DNA of 64,000 nt from NCBI GenBank assembly GCA_014649355.1, contig BMSW01000004.1, positions 264,608 to 328,607 of the forward strand. Reading direction: 5' to 3'. How positions within the stretch are numbered: position 1 is the stretch's first letter; each line of letters starts with the position of its first letter. This stretch comes from Streptomyces althioticus. Lineage in GTDB: Bacteria > Actinomycetota > Actinomycetes > Streptomycetales > Streptomycetaceae. Positions 42,450 to 51,839 of this stretch are shown here, piece after piece. The notes under the pieces were generated by a model. It did no database searches, had not been told where the DNA came from, and was given only the letters and a program-made list of their open reading frames with translations. A program made the translations under genes and the position numbers.

Positions 42450-45284
42450 ATGCCCACCGACACCACCGCCGCCTCCACGGGTCAGCAGGCCGCCGGCACG
42501 TCCGGCAGGAAGAAGGGGCGCAAAGGCCGTCTCGTCGTGCTCGTCCTGGTGCTGGCCCTGATCGGAGGCGTCGCCTACGGGGCGTACTGGTCCGTCAGCA
42601 CCGTGCGCGCCTCGTTCCCGCAGACCGAGGGGTCGATCACCCTCGAAGGACTCTCCGGGCCCGTCGACGTCAGACGCGACGGCTACGGCATCCCGCAGAT
42701 CTACGCCTCCTCCGACGAGGACCTGTTCATGGCGCAGGGCTACGTCCAGGCGCAGGACCGGTTCTACGAGATGGACGTGCGCCGGCACATGACGTCCGGC
42801 CGGCTGTCGGAGATGTTCGGCGCGGGCCAGGTCGACAACGACGCGTTCCTGCGCACCCTCGGCTGGGACCGCGTCGCGAAGCAGGAGTACGAGGAGAAGC
42901 TGTCCCCCGCCACCAAGAAGTACCTCCAGGCGTACGCCAAGGGCGTCAACGCCTACCTGGAGGGCAAGGACGGCAAGGACATCTCCCTCGAGTACGCGGC
43001 ACTGGGCTTCGAGAACGACTACGCGCCGGGCGAGTGGACGCCGGTCGACTCCGTGGCCTGGCTGAAGGCGATGGCCTGGGACCTGCGCGGCAACATGCAG
43101 GACGAGATCGACCGGGCGCTGCTGACCAGCCGCCTCGGCCCGAAGCAGATCGCCGACCTGTACCCGTCGTACCCGTACGGCCGGAACAAGCCGATCGTGC
43201 AGGAGGGCGGCTACGACGAGGGCAGCGGCACGTTCGAGGCCGAGGGCGGCTCGGGTGACGGCGAAGGCGAAGGCGAGGGCGACGGCTCCGGCTCCGGCGA
43301 CGGCACCGGCACCGGCGACGGCGCCGGTTCGGAGCTCGGCGGCGGCACGGAAGGCGGCACGGGCTCCGGTGCGGAGGGCGACGCGGCCGGCTTCGAGGGC
43401 CAGCTCACCGGACTCCAGCGGGTGCTGGAGGACCTCCCCACCGCCGTCGGCGTGAACGGCGACGGCATCGGCTCCAACTCCTGGGTCGTCTCCGGCGACC
43501 ACACCGTCTCCGGCAAGCCGCTGCTCGCCAACGACCCCCACCTGTCGGCCTCCTTGCCGTCCGTCTGGTACCAGATGGGCCTGCACTGCCGCGACGTCTC
43601 CGACAAGTGCCGCTACGACGTCACCGGTTACACCTTCGCGGGCATGCCGGGCGTGATAATCGGCCACAACCAGGACATCGCCTGGGGCCTGACCAACTCC
43701 GGTGTCGACGTCACCGACCTGTACCTGGAGAAGATCACCGGCGACGGCTACCAGTACGGCGACAAGGTGGTGCCGTTCGAGACGCGCGAGGAGACCATCA
43801 AGGTCGCCGGCGGCTCCTCGCGGAAGATCGTGATCCGCGAGACCAACAACGGCCCGCTGCTGTCGGACCGTTCGGACGAGCTGGTGAAGACCGGCAAGAA
43901 GGCCGCCGTCGAGAGCGCCGCCCCCGACCGGGGCGACGGCTACGCGGTGGCGCTGCGCTGGACCGCCCTGGACCCCGGCCGCACCATGGACGCCGTCTTC
44001 GCGATCAACCGCGCCAAGGACTGGGCCGACTTCCGCGAGGCCGCCGAGCTGTTCGAGGTGCCCTCGCAGAACCTCGTCTACGCGGACACCGAGGGCCACA
44101 TCGGGTACACGCTGCCCGGCAAGATCCCGACCCGGGCGAAGAAGCACGACGGTTCCGTCCCCGCGCCCGGCTGGGACCCGGACTACGAGTGGACCGGCTG
44201 GGTCGACCAGGACGAACTGCCCTACGAGTTCGACCCCGAGCGCGGCTACATCGTCACCGCCAACCAGGCCGTCGTCGACGAGGACTACCCGTACACGCTG
44301 ACCACCGACTGGGGCTACGGCGCCCGCAGCCAGCGGATCAACGACCTGATCCAGTCGAAGATCAAGGACGGCGGGAAGATCTCCACCGACGACATGCGGC
44401 AGATGCAGCTGGACAACTCCAGCTCCATCGCCAAGCTGCTGGTGCCCGAACTGCTCAAGATCGACGTCGGCGACGAGCACGTCCGCCAGGCACAGAAGCT
44501 GCTGGAGGGCTGGGACTACACCCAGGACGCCGACTCGGCCGCCGCCGCGTACTTCAACTCCGTCTGGCGCAACATCCTCAAGCTCTCCTTCGGCCACAAG
44601 CTGCCCAAGGAGCTGCGGGTCAAGGGCCAGTGCCTGTGGGTCGAGCCGGTCAACACCACCGGCCCGGCCGACGAGGCGGCCAAGGTCCGCGAGTGCGGCC
44701 AGCGCTCCGCGAGCCAGGCGCAGCCGGACGGCGGCGACCGCTGGTTCGAGGTGGTCCGGCGGCTGATGGCCGACGAGGACAGCGAGTGGTGGACCACGCC
44801 GAAGCGCGGCACCCGCCCCGGCGCGGAGAACCGTGACGAGCTGTTCAAGCGGGCCATGATCGACGCCCGGTGGGAGCTGACCGCCAAGCTCGGCAAGGAC
44901 ATCGACACCTGGAACTGGGGCCGGCTGCACCGCCTGTTCCTGGACAACCAGACCCTCGGCAGCGACGGGCCCGGCTTCGTGAAGTACGTGCTCAACCGCG
45001 GCCCGTGGAACCTCGGCGGCGGCGAGGCCACCGTCAACGCCACGGGCTGGAACGCCGCCGGCGGCTACGGCGTGGTGTGGGTGCCGTCCATGCGGATGGT
45101 CGTCAACCTCGACGACCTCGACAAGTCCCGCTGGATCAACCTGACCGGCGCCTCCGGGCACGCCTACAACGCCCACTACGTCGACCAGACGGACAAGTGG
45201 GCCGAGGGCGAACTGCTGGAGTGGCCCTTCTCGGAGAAGGCGGTCGAGGACGCCACCACCGACCACCTGGTGCTCAAGCCCTGA
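42450..45284 (+). CDS. Penicillin acylase family Ntn-hydrolase
   Basis: 944 residues. One N-terminal span (RLVVLVLVLALIGGVAYGAYW) anchors it outside the membrane. The alpha chain contains VRRDGYGIPQIYASSDEDLFMAQGYVQAQDRFYEMDV. The precursor is cut before the catalytic Ser of GSNSWVVSGDHTVSG (about residue 342), and LLANDPHLSASLPSVWYQMGL follows. A Gly/Glu/Asp/Ser-rich insertion of about 55 residues (263-318) lies just before the cleavage region and replaces the usual short spacer. Likely to hydrolyse acyl amides such as N-acyl-homoserine lactones or beta-lactam side chains; substrate unproved. AAGGA precedes ATG 42450. Confidence 0.93.
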   Translation: MPTDTTAASTGQQAAGTSGRKKGRKGRLVVLVLVLALIGGVAYGAYWSVSTVRASFPQTEGSITLEGLSGPVDVRRDGYGIPQIYASSDEDLFMAQGYVQAQDRFYEMDVRRHMTSGRLSEMFGAGQVDNDAFLRTLGWDRVAKQEYEEKLSPATKKYLQAYAKGVNAYLEGKDGKDISLEYAALGFENDYAPGEWTPVDSVAWLKAMAWDLRGNMQDEIDRALLTSRLGPKQIADLYPSYPYGRNKPIVQEGGYDEGSGTFEAEGGSGDGEGEGEGDGSGSGDGTGTGDGAGSELGGGTEGGTGSGAEGDAAGFEGQLTGLQRVLEDLPTAVGVNGDGIGSNSWVVSGDHTVSGKPLLANDPHLSASLPSVWYQMGLHCRDVSDKCRYDVTGYTFAGMPGVIIGHNQDIAWGLTNSGVDVTDLYLEKITGDGYQYGDKVVPFETREETIKVAGGSSRKIVIRETNNGPLLSDRSDELVKTGKKAAVESAAPDRGDGYAVALRWTALDPGRTMDAVFAINRAKDWADFREAAELFEVPSQNLVYADTEGHIGYTLPGKIPTRAKKHDGSVPAPGWDPDYEWTGWVDQDELPYEFDPERGYIVTANQAVVDEDYPYTLTTDWGYGARSQRINDLIQSKIKDGGKISTDDMRQMQLDNSSSIAKLLVPELLKIDVGDEHVRQAQKLLEGWDYTQDADSAAAAYFNSVWRNILKLSFGHKLPKELRVKGQCLWVEPVNTTGPADEAAKVRECGQRSASQAQPDGGDRWFEVVRRLMADEDSEWWTTPKRGTRPGAENRDELFKRAMIDARWELTAKLGKDIDTWNWGRLHRLFLDNQTLGSDGPGFVKYVLNRGPWNLGGGEATVNATGWNAAGGYGVVWVPSMRMVVNLDDLDKSRWINLTGASGHAYNAHYVDQTDKWAEGELLEWPFSEKAVEDATTDHLVLKP

Positions 45285-45345
45285 CCCGCACCCCGCGGGC
45301 ACGACGGCCGGCCTCCACGCGCGCGTGGAGGCCGGTCCGCGTCTC

Positions 45346-45981
45346 TCAGGCCTCGGAAGCCGGACGGCCGAACCGCCGCACCCCGGACGGGGTCACCACG
45401 GCGTCCACCGGCCGGTCGTGCGGCTCCTGCGGCACCCGCTCCACGACCTCCCAGTCGTACAGCAGCACCACCAGCGCCGGACGCACGCGGGCCCGCTCCA
45501 GGCGGGCGAGGACGCGGTCGTAGGAGCCGCCGCCTCGGCCCAGGCGCATCCCGCGGGCGTCCACGGAGAGACCGGGCAGCAGCACGGCGTCCGCCTCCGT
45601 CACGGCCCGGGGGCGCAGCCGCTCCCCGGCGGGCTCCAGCAAGGTCATCCGCCCGCCGCCGTGCTCCGCGGGCAGCAGGGAGTCCGGGCCCCGGTACACG
45701 CCCCACGCCAGGTCGTTGTCGGGCAGCAGCGCGGGCAGCAGCACCCGCACGCCCCGCGCGCACAGCGCGTCCAGCAGCGCGAGCGTGCCCGGTTCGCTCC
45801 CCACGGAGACGTACGCGGCGACCGTGCGGGCCTCCGCCAGCTCGGGCAGCGCGAGCGCCCGGCGGGCCAGGGCGCCGGCGTGCGCCTGAACGTCATCGGC
45901 CGTCAATCCGTTCCTCACCTGGAGGACTTCGCGCCGTCGCGTGCGCTTGTCAGGTTCGGGCTGGCCCTGGTTCTGTCTCAA
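45346..45981 (-). CDS. 5-formyltetrahydrofolate cyclo-ligase
   Basis: 211 residues. RTRRREVLQVRNGLT at the start, VAAYVSVGSEPGTLALLDAL, and LLPGLSVDARGMRLGRGGGSYDRVLARL (the ATP/folate signature GMRLGxGGGYYD) are clear. It converts 5-formyl- to 5,10-methenyl-tetrahydrofolate with ATP. The start appears to be TTG 45981. It is divergent from galU across a short AT-rich region carrying a palindrome. In actinobacteria this gene commonly sits next to galU and glp. Confidence 0.93.
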   Translation of the reverse strand: MRQNQGQPEPDKRTRRREVLQVRNGLTADDVQAHAGALARRALALPELAEARTVAAYVSVGSEPGTLALLDALCARGVRVLLPALLPDNDLAWGVYRGPDSLLPAEHGGGRMTLLEPAGERLRPRAVTEADAVLLPGLSVDARGMRLGRGGGSYDRVLARLERARVRPALVVLLYDWEVVERVPQEPHDRPVDAVVTPSGVRRFGRPASEA

Positions 45982-46005
45982 GTCGATTCCCGTACTGTCT
46001 TAATG

Positions 46006-46019
46006 TGCTCATATGAGCA
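46006..46019. promoter_or_regulatory. 14-bp perfect palindrome between folate ligase and galU genes
   Basis: TGCTCATATGAGCA, followed by TTTTTT, in an AT-rich stretch unlike its surroundings. It lies 25 bp from one start and 55 bp from the other. It may be an operator; as an RNA it would be a weak terminator towards galU. Confidence 0.6.
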
Positions 46020-46073
46020 TTTTTTCAGCGGAGTCACAGATTCAGTGCAAAGACACCGGCTAGGGTGTCGCCC

Positions 46074-46985
46074 ATGTCTCAGTCACACCCGCGGATCAGC
46101 AAGGCTGTCATCCCCGCCGCCGGCCTCGGCACCCGGTTCCTGCCGGCCACCAAGGCCACGCCCAAGGAGATGCTGCCGGTGGTCGACAAGCCGGCGATCC
46201 AGTACGTGGTCGAAGAGGCCGTCGCCGCCGGCCTCGACGACGTCCTCATGGTCACGGGCCGCAACAAGCGCCCGCTCGAGGACCACTTCGACCGCAACTA
46301 CGAACTCGAGTCCGCGCTCGAGAAGAAGGGCGACGGCGAACGTCTCGCCAAGGTCCAGGAGTCCAGCGACCTCGCCACCATGCACTACGTCCGTCAGGGC
46401 GACCCCAAGGGCCTCGGCCACGCCGTGCTGTGCGCCGCCCCGCACGTCGGCGACGAGCCCTTCGCCGTCCTCCTCGGCGACGACCTGATCGACCCGCGGG
46501 ACCCGCTGCTCCAGCGCATGATCGAGGTGCAGCAGGAGCACGGAGGCAGCGTCGTCGCGCTGATGGAGGTGGCCCCCGAGCAGATCCACCTCTACGGCTC
46601 CGCCGCCGTCGAGGCCACCACCGACGCCGACGTCGTCCGGCTCAGCGGACTGGTCGAGAAGCCCTCCCGCGAGGAGGCGCCCTCCCACTACGCCATCATC
46701 GGCCGCTACGTCCTCGACCCGGCCGTCTTCGACGTGCTGAGCAAGACCGAGCCCGGCCGCGGCGGCGAGATCCAGCTGACCGACGCCCTCCAGCAGCTCG
46801 CCGCGGACGCCACGCTCGGCGGGCCGGTGCACGGCGTCATCTTCCAGGGCCGCCGCTATGACACCGGCGACCGCGGGGACTACCTGCGTGCCATTGTCCG
46901 TCTCGCGTGCGAACGTGAGGACCTGGGACCGGACTTCCGGACCTGGCTCCAGCGATTCGTCACCGAGGAGATGCAGCAACGTTGA
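46074..46985 (+). CDS. galU: UTP-glucose-1-phosphate uridylyltransferase
   Basis: 303 residues. The nucleotidyl-binding motif AVIPAAGLGTRFLPATKATPKEMLPVVDKP is textbook GalU, with FAVLLGDDLID and YDTGDRGDYLRAIV later. It makes UDP-glucose for trehalose, polysaccharides and cell-wall glycans. A TAGGGT box (46061-46066) ends 7 nt before ATG 46074, so the mRNA is probably leaderless. It overlaps the MoeA-like gene (TTGA). Confidence 0.95.
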   Translation: MSQSHPRISKAVIPAAGLGTRFLPATKATPKEMLPVVDKPAIQYVVEEAVAAGLDDVLMVTGRNKRPLEDHFDRNYELESALEKKGDGERLAKVQESSDLATMHYVRQGDPKGLGHAVLCAAPHVGDEPFAVLLGDDLIDPRDPLLQRMIEVQQEHGGSVVALMEVAPEQIHLYGSAAVEATTDADVVRLSGLVEKPSREEAPSHYAIIGRYVLDPAVFDVLSKTEPGRGGEIQLTDALQQLAADATLGGPVHGVIFQGRRYDTGDRGDYLRAIVRLACEREDLGPDFRTWLQRFVTEEMQQR

Positions 46986-48304
46986 GCAGCGCCGCGCCCC
47001 GCACCGCAGAACCGGACCACCTCTGGTCGGTGGACGAGCACCTGGACGACATCCTCGCGACCGTCCGCCCGCTCGACCCCATCGAGCTGAACCTCCTCGA
47101 CGCACAGGGCTGCGTCCTCGTCGAGGACATCACGGTCCCGGTCTCCCTGCCCCCCTTCGACAACAGCTCGATGGACGGCTACGCGGTGCGGGTCGCGGAC
47201 GTCGCCGGCGCGAGCGAGGAGTACCCGGCCTCCCTCGAGGTCGTCGGCGACGTCGCGGCCGGCGCGGCCGACCCCGTGCACGTCGGCCCCGGCCAGGCCG
47301 CGCGCATCATGACCGGCGCCCCGCTCCCGCCCGGCGCCGAGACCGTCGTCCCCGTCGAGTGGACCGACGGCGGACTCGGCGAGGGCCCCGCCGCCGGGAT
47401 GCGCGCCCGCAGTCTCGCCCCCGACGGCGCCACCGGACAGGTCGCCGTGCACCGCCCCGCGCCCGCCCGCGCGCACGTGCGCGCCCAGGGCAGCGACGTC
47501 CGGGCCGGCGACCGCGTCCTGGAGGCCGGCACCGTCCTCGGCCCGCCGCAGATCTCCCTGCTCGCCGCCGTCGGCCGCGGCACGGTCCGGGTGCGCCCGC
47601 GCCCGCGCGTGGTGGTCCTCTCCACCGGCAGCGAACTCGTCCAGCCCGACGAGCCGTTGCGCCCCGGCCAGATCTACGACTCCAACAGCTTCGCCCTCAC
47701 CGCCGCCGCCCGTGAAGCCGGCGCGATCGCCTACCGCGTCGGCGCCGTCGCCGACGACGCCGAGACCCTCCGCGACACCATCGAGGACCAGCTCGTCCGC
47801 GCCGACCTCATGGTCACCTCCGGCGGCGTCAGCGTCGGGGCGTACGACGTCGTCAAGGAGGCGCTGTCGCACGCGGGCGACGAGGACGAGCCCGGCAGCG
47901 GTGTGGAGTTCCGCAGGCTCGCCATGCAGCCGGGCAAGCCGCAGGGCTTCGGCTCCATCGGCCCCGACCACACCCCGCTGCTCGCCCTCCCCGGCAACCC
48001 GGTCTCCTCCTACGTCTCCTTCGAGCTGTTCGTCCGCCCCGCCATCCGCACCCTGATGGGGCTCCAGGACGTCCACCGGCCGCGCGTCCGCGCCGAACTG
48101 AGGGCGGAGAAGGCGCTGACCTCGCCGAAGGGACGCCGCCAGTTCCTGCGCGGCCGGTACGCCGACGGGGTCGTCACGCCCGTCGGCGGCGCCGGATCGC
48201 ATCTGGTCGCCGCCCTCGCGCAGGCGAACGCGCTCGTCGTCGTGCCCGAGGACGTCGAGGACGTGGCGCCCGGCACCGAGGTCGAGGTGGTCCTGCTCGG
48301 CTGA
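46982..48304 (+). CDS. moeA: MoeA-family protein, molybdopterin molybdotransferase or Glp divisome protein
   Basis: 440 residues. [36 protein letters not shown], and the MPT-binding domain [42 protein letters not shown] and [20 protein letters not shown] are all intact, so it could insert molybdate into molybdopterin. In Corynebacterium the paralogue in the same galU-glp-rimJ-glpR context (Glp) instead binds FtsZ and the membrane protein GlpR. Here the same neighbours are present (galU before, rimJ-like and sepX after), with moaC and mog inserted. Either or both roles are possible. TTG 46982 overlaps the galU stop. Confidence 0.93.
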   Translation: MSSAAPRTAEPDHLWSVDEHLDDILATVRPLDPIELNLLDAQGCVLVEDITVPVSLPPFDNSSMDGYAVRVADVAGASEEYPASLEVVGDVAAGAADPVHVGPGQAARIMTGAPLPPGAETVVPVEWTDGGLGEGPAAGMRARSLAPDGATGQVAVHRPAPARAHVRAQGSDVRAGDRVLEAGTVLGPPQISLLAAVGRGTVRVRPRPRVVVLSTGSELVQPDEPLRPGQIYDSNSFALTAAAREAGAIAYRVGAVADDAETLRDTIEDQLVRADLMVTSGGVSVGAYDVVKEALSHAGDEDEPGSGVEFRRLAMQPGKPQGFGSIGPDHTPLLALPGNPVSSYVSFELFVRPAIRTLMGLQDVHRPRVRAELRAEKALTSPKGRRQFLRGRYADGVVTPVGGAGSHLVAALAQANALVVVPEDVEDVAPGTEVEVVLLG

Positions 48305-48390
48305 GCACCGCCCGTTGGCGGTACCGTGTCGCGCACAGCAGGCCCGCGCCCCGCACCGCGCCGGGCCAGGACCGGGAGCGCCACACGATC

Positions 48391-48906
48391 ATGACCGTGC
48401 CATCCCGGGGGGACACCCCCGGACCCACCGACGACCAGTCCCGTCTGACCCACATCGACGAGGCGGGCGCCGCCCGCATGGTGGACGTGTCCGCCAAGGA
48501 CGTCACCGCCCGCACCGCACGCGCCACCGGCCGCGTGCTCGTCGCGCCCCGCGTGATCGAGCTGCTGCGCGGCGAGGGCGTGCCCAAGGGCGACGCGCTC
48601 GCCACCGCGCGCATCGCGGGCATCATGGGCGCCAAACGCACCCCCGACCTGATCCCGCTGTGTCACCCCCTGGCGCTGTCCGGTGTGAAACTGGACCTGT
48701 CGGTCGCGGACGACGCCGTGGAGATCGCGGCGACCGTACGGACGACGGACCGCACGGGCGTCGAGATGGAAGCCCTCACCGCCGTGTCCGTGGCCGCGCT
48801 CACCGTCATCGACATGGTCAAGGCGGTCGACAAGGAGGCGGTTATCACGGACGTGCGGGTGGAGGAGAAGACGGGCGGCAAGTCGGGCGACTGGAGCCGG
48901 TCATGA
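48391..48906 (+). CDS. moaC: Cyclic pyranopterin monophosphate synthase
   Basis: 171 residues, with about 15 residues more at the N-terminus than usual. [48 protein letters not shown] (active-site CHP) and [27 protein letters not shown] are conserved. It catalyses the second half of the first molybdopterin step with MoaA. It overlaps the next gene by ATGA. Confidence 0.96.
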   Translation: MTVPSRGDTPGPTDDQSRLTHIDEAGAARMVDVSAKDVTARTARATGRVLVAPRVIELLRGEGVPKGDALATARIAGIMGAKRTPDLIPLCHPLALSGVKLDLSVADDAVEIAATVRTTDRTGVEMEALTAVSVAALTVIDMVKAVDKEAVITDVRVEEKTGGKSGDWSRS

Positions 48907-49424
48907 CGCCCCCCGCGGCCCCGTACCGGGCCCTCGTCGTCACGGCGTCCAACCGCGCCGCGGCCGGCGTCTACCAGGACACGGGCGGCCCGCTGATCGC
49001 CGACGGCCTGAAGCGCTTCGGCTTCGCCGTCGACGGCCCGCAGGTGGTTCCCGACGGCGACCCCGTGGAGGCCGCCCTGCGCGCGGCCGTCGACGCCGGG
49101 TACGACGTCGTCGTCACCACCGGCGGCACCGGCATCTCGCCCACCGACCGCACCCCCGAGGCCACCCGCCGCGTGATCGACCGCGAGGTCCCCGGCATCG
49201 CGGAGGCCATCCGCGCGTACGGCAGGGACAAGGTGCCCACCGCCGCCCTCTCCCGCGGCCTCGCGGGCGTCGCGGGCGCCACGCTGATCGTCAACCTGCC
49301 TGGGTCCAGCGGCGGGGTGAAGGACGGCCTCGCCGTCCTGGAGCCGCTGCTGAGGCACGCGGTGGACCAGCTGCGCGGCGGGGACCACCCCCGTCCGGAC
49401 GCCGGCGACGGGGGTGCGCGCTGA
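48903..49424 (+). CDS. MogA/MoaB-family molybdopterin adenylyltransferase
   Basis: 173 residues. [61 protein letters not shown] and [25 protein letters not shown] define the MPT-binding fold. It adenylates molybdopterin before metal insertion by MoeA. Coupled to moaC by ATGA; its stop overlaps a CTG (49421) that may be the true start of the next gene. Confidence 0.95.
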   Translation: MTPPAAPYRALVVTASNRAAAGVYQDTGGPLIADGLKRFGFAVDGPQVVPDGDPVEAALRAAVDAGYDVVVTTGGTGISPTDRTPEATRRVIDREVPGIAEAIRAYGRDKVPTAALSRGLAGVAGATLIVNLPGSSGGVKDGLAVLEPLLRHAVDQLRGGDHPRPDAGDGGAR

Positions 49425-49441
49425 ACACGCCGTACTGGCCC

Positions 49442-50104
49442 GTGGAGCTGAGGGACGGCGACATCGTCCTCCGGCCGATAAAGCTGCGCGACCAGAAGGC
49501 CTGGCGCGAGGTGAACCGCCGCAACCGGGACTGGCTGCGGCCCTGGGAGGCGACCATCCCGCCGCCCACGCCCAGCGGCCCCGTCACCCACCGCCCCACC
49601 TACCGGCAGATGGTGCGCCACCTGCGCTCCGAGGCCAACGCGGGCCGCATGCTGCCGTTCGTCATCGAGTACCAGGGGCGACTGGTCGGGCAGTTGACGG
49701 TCGCCGGGATCACCTGGGGTTCGATGTGCTCGGGCCACATCGGCTACTGGGTGGACGAGGCGGTGGCCGGCCGGGGCGTGGTGCCCACGTCCGTGGCGGT
49801 GGTGGTGGACCACTGTTTCCGCGCCGTCGGACTGCACCGCATCGAGGTCTGCATTCGCCCCGAGAACGGGCCGAGCCGCAGGGTCGTGGAGAAACTCGGA
49901 TTCCGTGAGGAAGGGCTGCGTCCGCGCTATCTCCACATCGACGGCGCGTGGCGCGACCATCTCGTGTTCGCGCTCACCGCGGAGGAAGTCCCCGACGGTC
50001 TTCTCGCCCGCTGGCGCCGCACCCGCGCGCAGGAGCGGTCCCGCGATGAACTGCCCGGACGCGGACAGCGCGACCGCGGAATCCCGCACGGCCCCGGTAA
50101 TTGA
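49442..50104 (+). CDS. GNAT acetyltransferase, RimJ-like
   Basis: 220 residues from GTG 49442, or 227 from CTG 49421. Residues IVLRPIKLRDQKAWREVNRRNRDWLRPWEATIP, IGYWVDEAVAGRGVVPTSVAVVVDHCF (acetyl-CoA loop; reads GRGVVPT instead of the usual GxG/A run) and EVCIRPENGPSRRVVEKLGFREEGLRPRYLHIDG are typical of the ribosomal-protein acetyltransferase RimJ group. The segment [13 protein letters not shown] encoded from CTG 49421 looks conserved. It lies in the glp-sepX neighbourhood. Confidence 0.9.
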   Translation: MELRDGDIVLRPIKLRDQKAWREVNRRNRDWLRPWEATIPPPTPSGPVTHRPTYRQMVRHLRSEANAGRMLPFVIEYQGRLVGQLTVAGITWGSMCSGHIGYWVDEAVAGRGVVPTSVAVVVDHCFRAVGLHRIEVCIRPENGPSRRVVEKLGFREEGLRPRYLHIDGAWRDHLVFALTAEEVPDGLLARWRRTRAQERSRDELPGRGQRDRGIPHGPGN

Positions 50105-50277
50105 ATATACGTTCGAATTGCAGGCCGGGATGACCGATCCGGAACCGGCAATTACCGGGATCCGGCGACTGTCTGATCGCATCCATCACAAGAAAAGTTC
50201 GAAATATCAGCCAGATCGTGCGACACACCGGCCCAATTGGCCTATGGCCTCGTGCAAACCCCTCTACGGTGTGAGAC

Positions 50278-51570
50278 GTGAGCAGCAGCGGCCTCATCTA
50301 CGCAGTCATTGTCGGGGCCTGGGCCGCCTACTTGGTGCCGATGTGGCTCCGTAGGCAGGACGAGCTGAACGAGGCACGTCCGACGGAACGCTTCAGCACC
50401 GCCATCCGACTGCTGTCCGGACGGGCGGGCATGGAGCGCCGGTACGCCAAGGACCTGCGGGCGCGCTCCGCCGACGAGGGGGAGCAGGGCGTCCACGACC
50501 CGGATGCGATCACCGACATGGTGGACGTCCGGGCCTTCGCCGTGTCCCAGACCCGTCCGCAGACCCAGGCGCCCGTACCGGCCCCGCCCGAGGAGCACCC
50601 GGAACCGGGCCGCGACGGGCGGGTCACGCGGGAACGCGGCGGGACCCCCCAGCACGAGCGCGGCGAACCGCACGCGCCGGAGGAGGCCGCCCCGCGTGAG
50701 GAGCGGCCCGCCGGCCGGGGTGAACCGGCCGCCGCCGGCGGCCCCGCCGCGCAGGGCCGCGTCCCCGCCGCGCGCCGCTCCCCGGACGCCGCCCGCCGGG
50801 ACCGCAGCGCACAGGCCGCCGCCGAGCGCGCCCGGCGCTCGAAGGTCCTCGCGCGCCGCCGGCGCACCATCACGATGCTGTTCCTCGCCTTCACGCTCGG
50901 CGCGGTCGTCGCCGCCGTCGGCGGGCTGGCGTTCCTCTGGGCGCCGGGCGTGCCCGCCGTGCTGCTCAGCGCCTACATCGCCTACCTGCGCTCCCAGGAG
51001 CGCCGCCGGTTCGCCTACCAGATGGACCGCCGCCAGGCCGAGGCCGCGGCGCGGCGGCTGCGCGAGCGGCGACCCCGTCGCCGTCCCGCAGCCGACGAGG
51101 CCGACCCGGACGAACCGGAGGGCCCGGAAGCCGGTGCCGACACCGACCCCGGCCTGTCCGCGCTCGCCGCGGACCGGCGCGCGCTGGTCGAGCAGACCGA
51201 CCACGCCGAGTGGGTCGACCAGCAGCGCGAGCGCAGCCGGCGGCCCGGCCAGGGCGGCGACAGCTGGGACCCGGTCCCCGTCCCGCTCCCCACGTACGTG
51301 ACGGCCCCCGTCGCCCCGCGCGCCTCCGGCGACGTCGACCTCGGCGCCCCGGACACCTGGAGCTCCGCCCGCTCCAGCGCCGTACCGGCCGAGGAGAGGC
51401 AGGCGGCGGCCGAGGAGCAGGACCCGCCGGCGGCCGACGACCGGGACCCGGACGACGGCCGCACCGACGCCCGCCGCGCCGCCTCCGCCCGCCGCTCCCG
51501 CGAGCGCGGACGCACCCCGCTGTTCGACCAGTACGAGGACGGCGACCGTCCCAAGGCCGCGAACGAGTAG
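50278..51570 (+). CDS. sepX: SepX/GlpR-like divisome membrane protein
   Basis: 430 residues. An N-terminal span (GLIYAVIVGAWAAYLVPMWLRR) precedes a conserved block ELNEARPTERFSTAIRLLS. A long charged, Pro-rich disordered linker follows (about 95-190), then a two-span hairpin (about 200-240, TMLFLAFTLGAVVAAVGGLAFLWAPGVPAVLLSAYIAYLRSQ) and a basic/acidic C-terminal tail ending TPLFDQYEDGD. This layout matches SepX, required for normal septa in Streptomyces, and corynebacterial GlpR, which binds Glp. A TACGGT box (50265-50270) ends 7 nt before GTG 50278 (leaderless). Confidence 0.85.
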   Translation: MSSSGLIYAVIVGAWAAYLVPMWLRRQDELNEARPTERFSTAIRLLSGRAGMERRYAKDLRARSADEGEQGVHDPDAITDMVDVRAFAVSQTRPQTQAPVPAPPEEHPEPGRDGRVTRERGGTPQHERGEPHAPEEAAPREERPAGRGEPAAAGGPAAQGRVPAARRSPDAARRDRSAQAAAERARRSKVLARRRRTITMLFLAFTLGAVVAAVGGLAFLWAPGVPAVLLSAYIAYLRSQERRRFAYQMDRRQAEAAARRLRERRPRRRPAADEADPDEPEGPEAGADTDPGLSALAADRRALVEQTDHAEWVDQQRERSRRPGQGGDSWDPVPVPLPTYVTAPVAPRASGDVDLGAPDTWSSARSSAVPAEERQAAAEEQDPPAADDRDPDDGRTDARRAASARRSRERGRTPLFDQYEDGDRPKAANE

Positions 51571-51588
51571 CACCCGGCCAACGGATTT

Positions 51589-51616
51589 TTGAGCACCCCG
51601 ATCGGGATGCTAAAGT
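51589..51616 (+). promoter_or_regulatory. Promoter of tRNA-Ala
   Basis: TTGAGC (51589-51594), 16-bp spacer, TAAAGT (51611-51616); transcription should begin just before the tRNA at 51631. Confidence 0.7.
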
Positions 51617-51630
51617 TTCACTCGTTGCAA

Positions 51631-51704
51631 GGGCCTGTGGCGCAGTCCGGTAGCGCACCTCGTTCGCATCGAGGGGGCCAGGGGTTCAAATCCCCTCAGG
51701 TCCA
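51631..51704 (+). tRNA. tRNA-Ala, anticodon CGC
   Basis: 74 nt. Acceptor GGGCCTG pairs with CAGGTCC, including the G3-U70 wobble that identifies alanine tRNAs. The anticodon stem-loop CCTCG-TTCGCAT-CGAGG gives anticodon CGC (reads GCG); the T-arm is AGGGGTTCAAATCCCCT. CCA is not encoded. Confidence 0.95.
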
Positions 51705-51710
51705 CGCAAC

Positions 51711-51744
51711 GAAGCCCCGGCCGGGTTCACCCGGCCGGGGCTTC
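51711..51744 (+). terminator. Terminator of tRNA-Ala
   Basis: Perfect 15-bp stem (51711-51725 with 51730-51744), TTCA loop, followed by GACTTTGTT. Confidence 0.9.
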
Positions 51745-51839
51745 GACTTTGTTGCGGCTGTCGGCCGCCTGCCCGCGCGAAGCCCCGGTCGCCTCTCGCG
51801 GGCGGGACTTCGCGCAGGGGGGAGTGCTTCCCCGGCGGA

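Noticed and set aside
42396..45302. Continuous open frame of more than 900 codons on the strand opposite the penicillin acylase gene
   Set aside because: GC-rich third positions of the acylase remove stop codons on the other strand; the product lacks any fold or motif and is mirrored exactly by the real gene.
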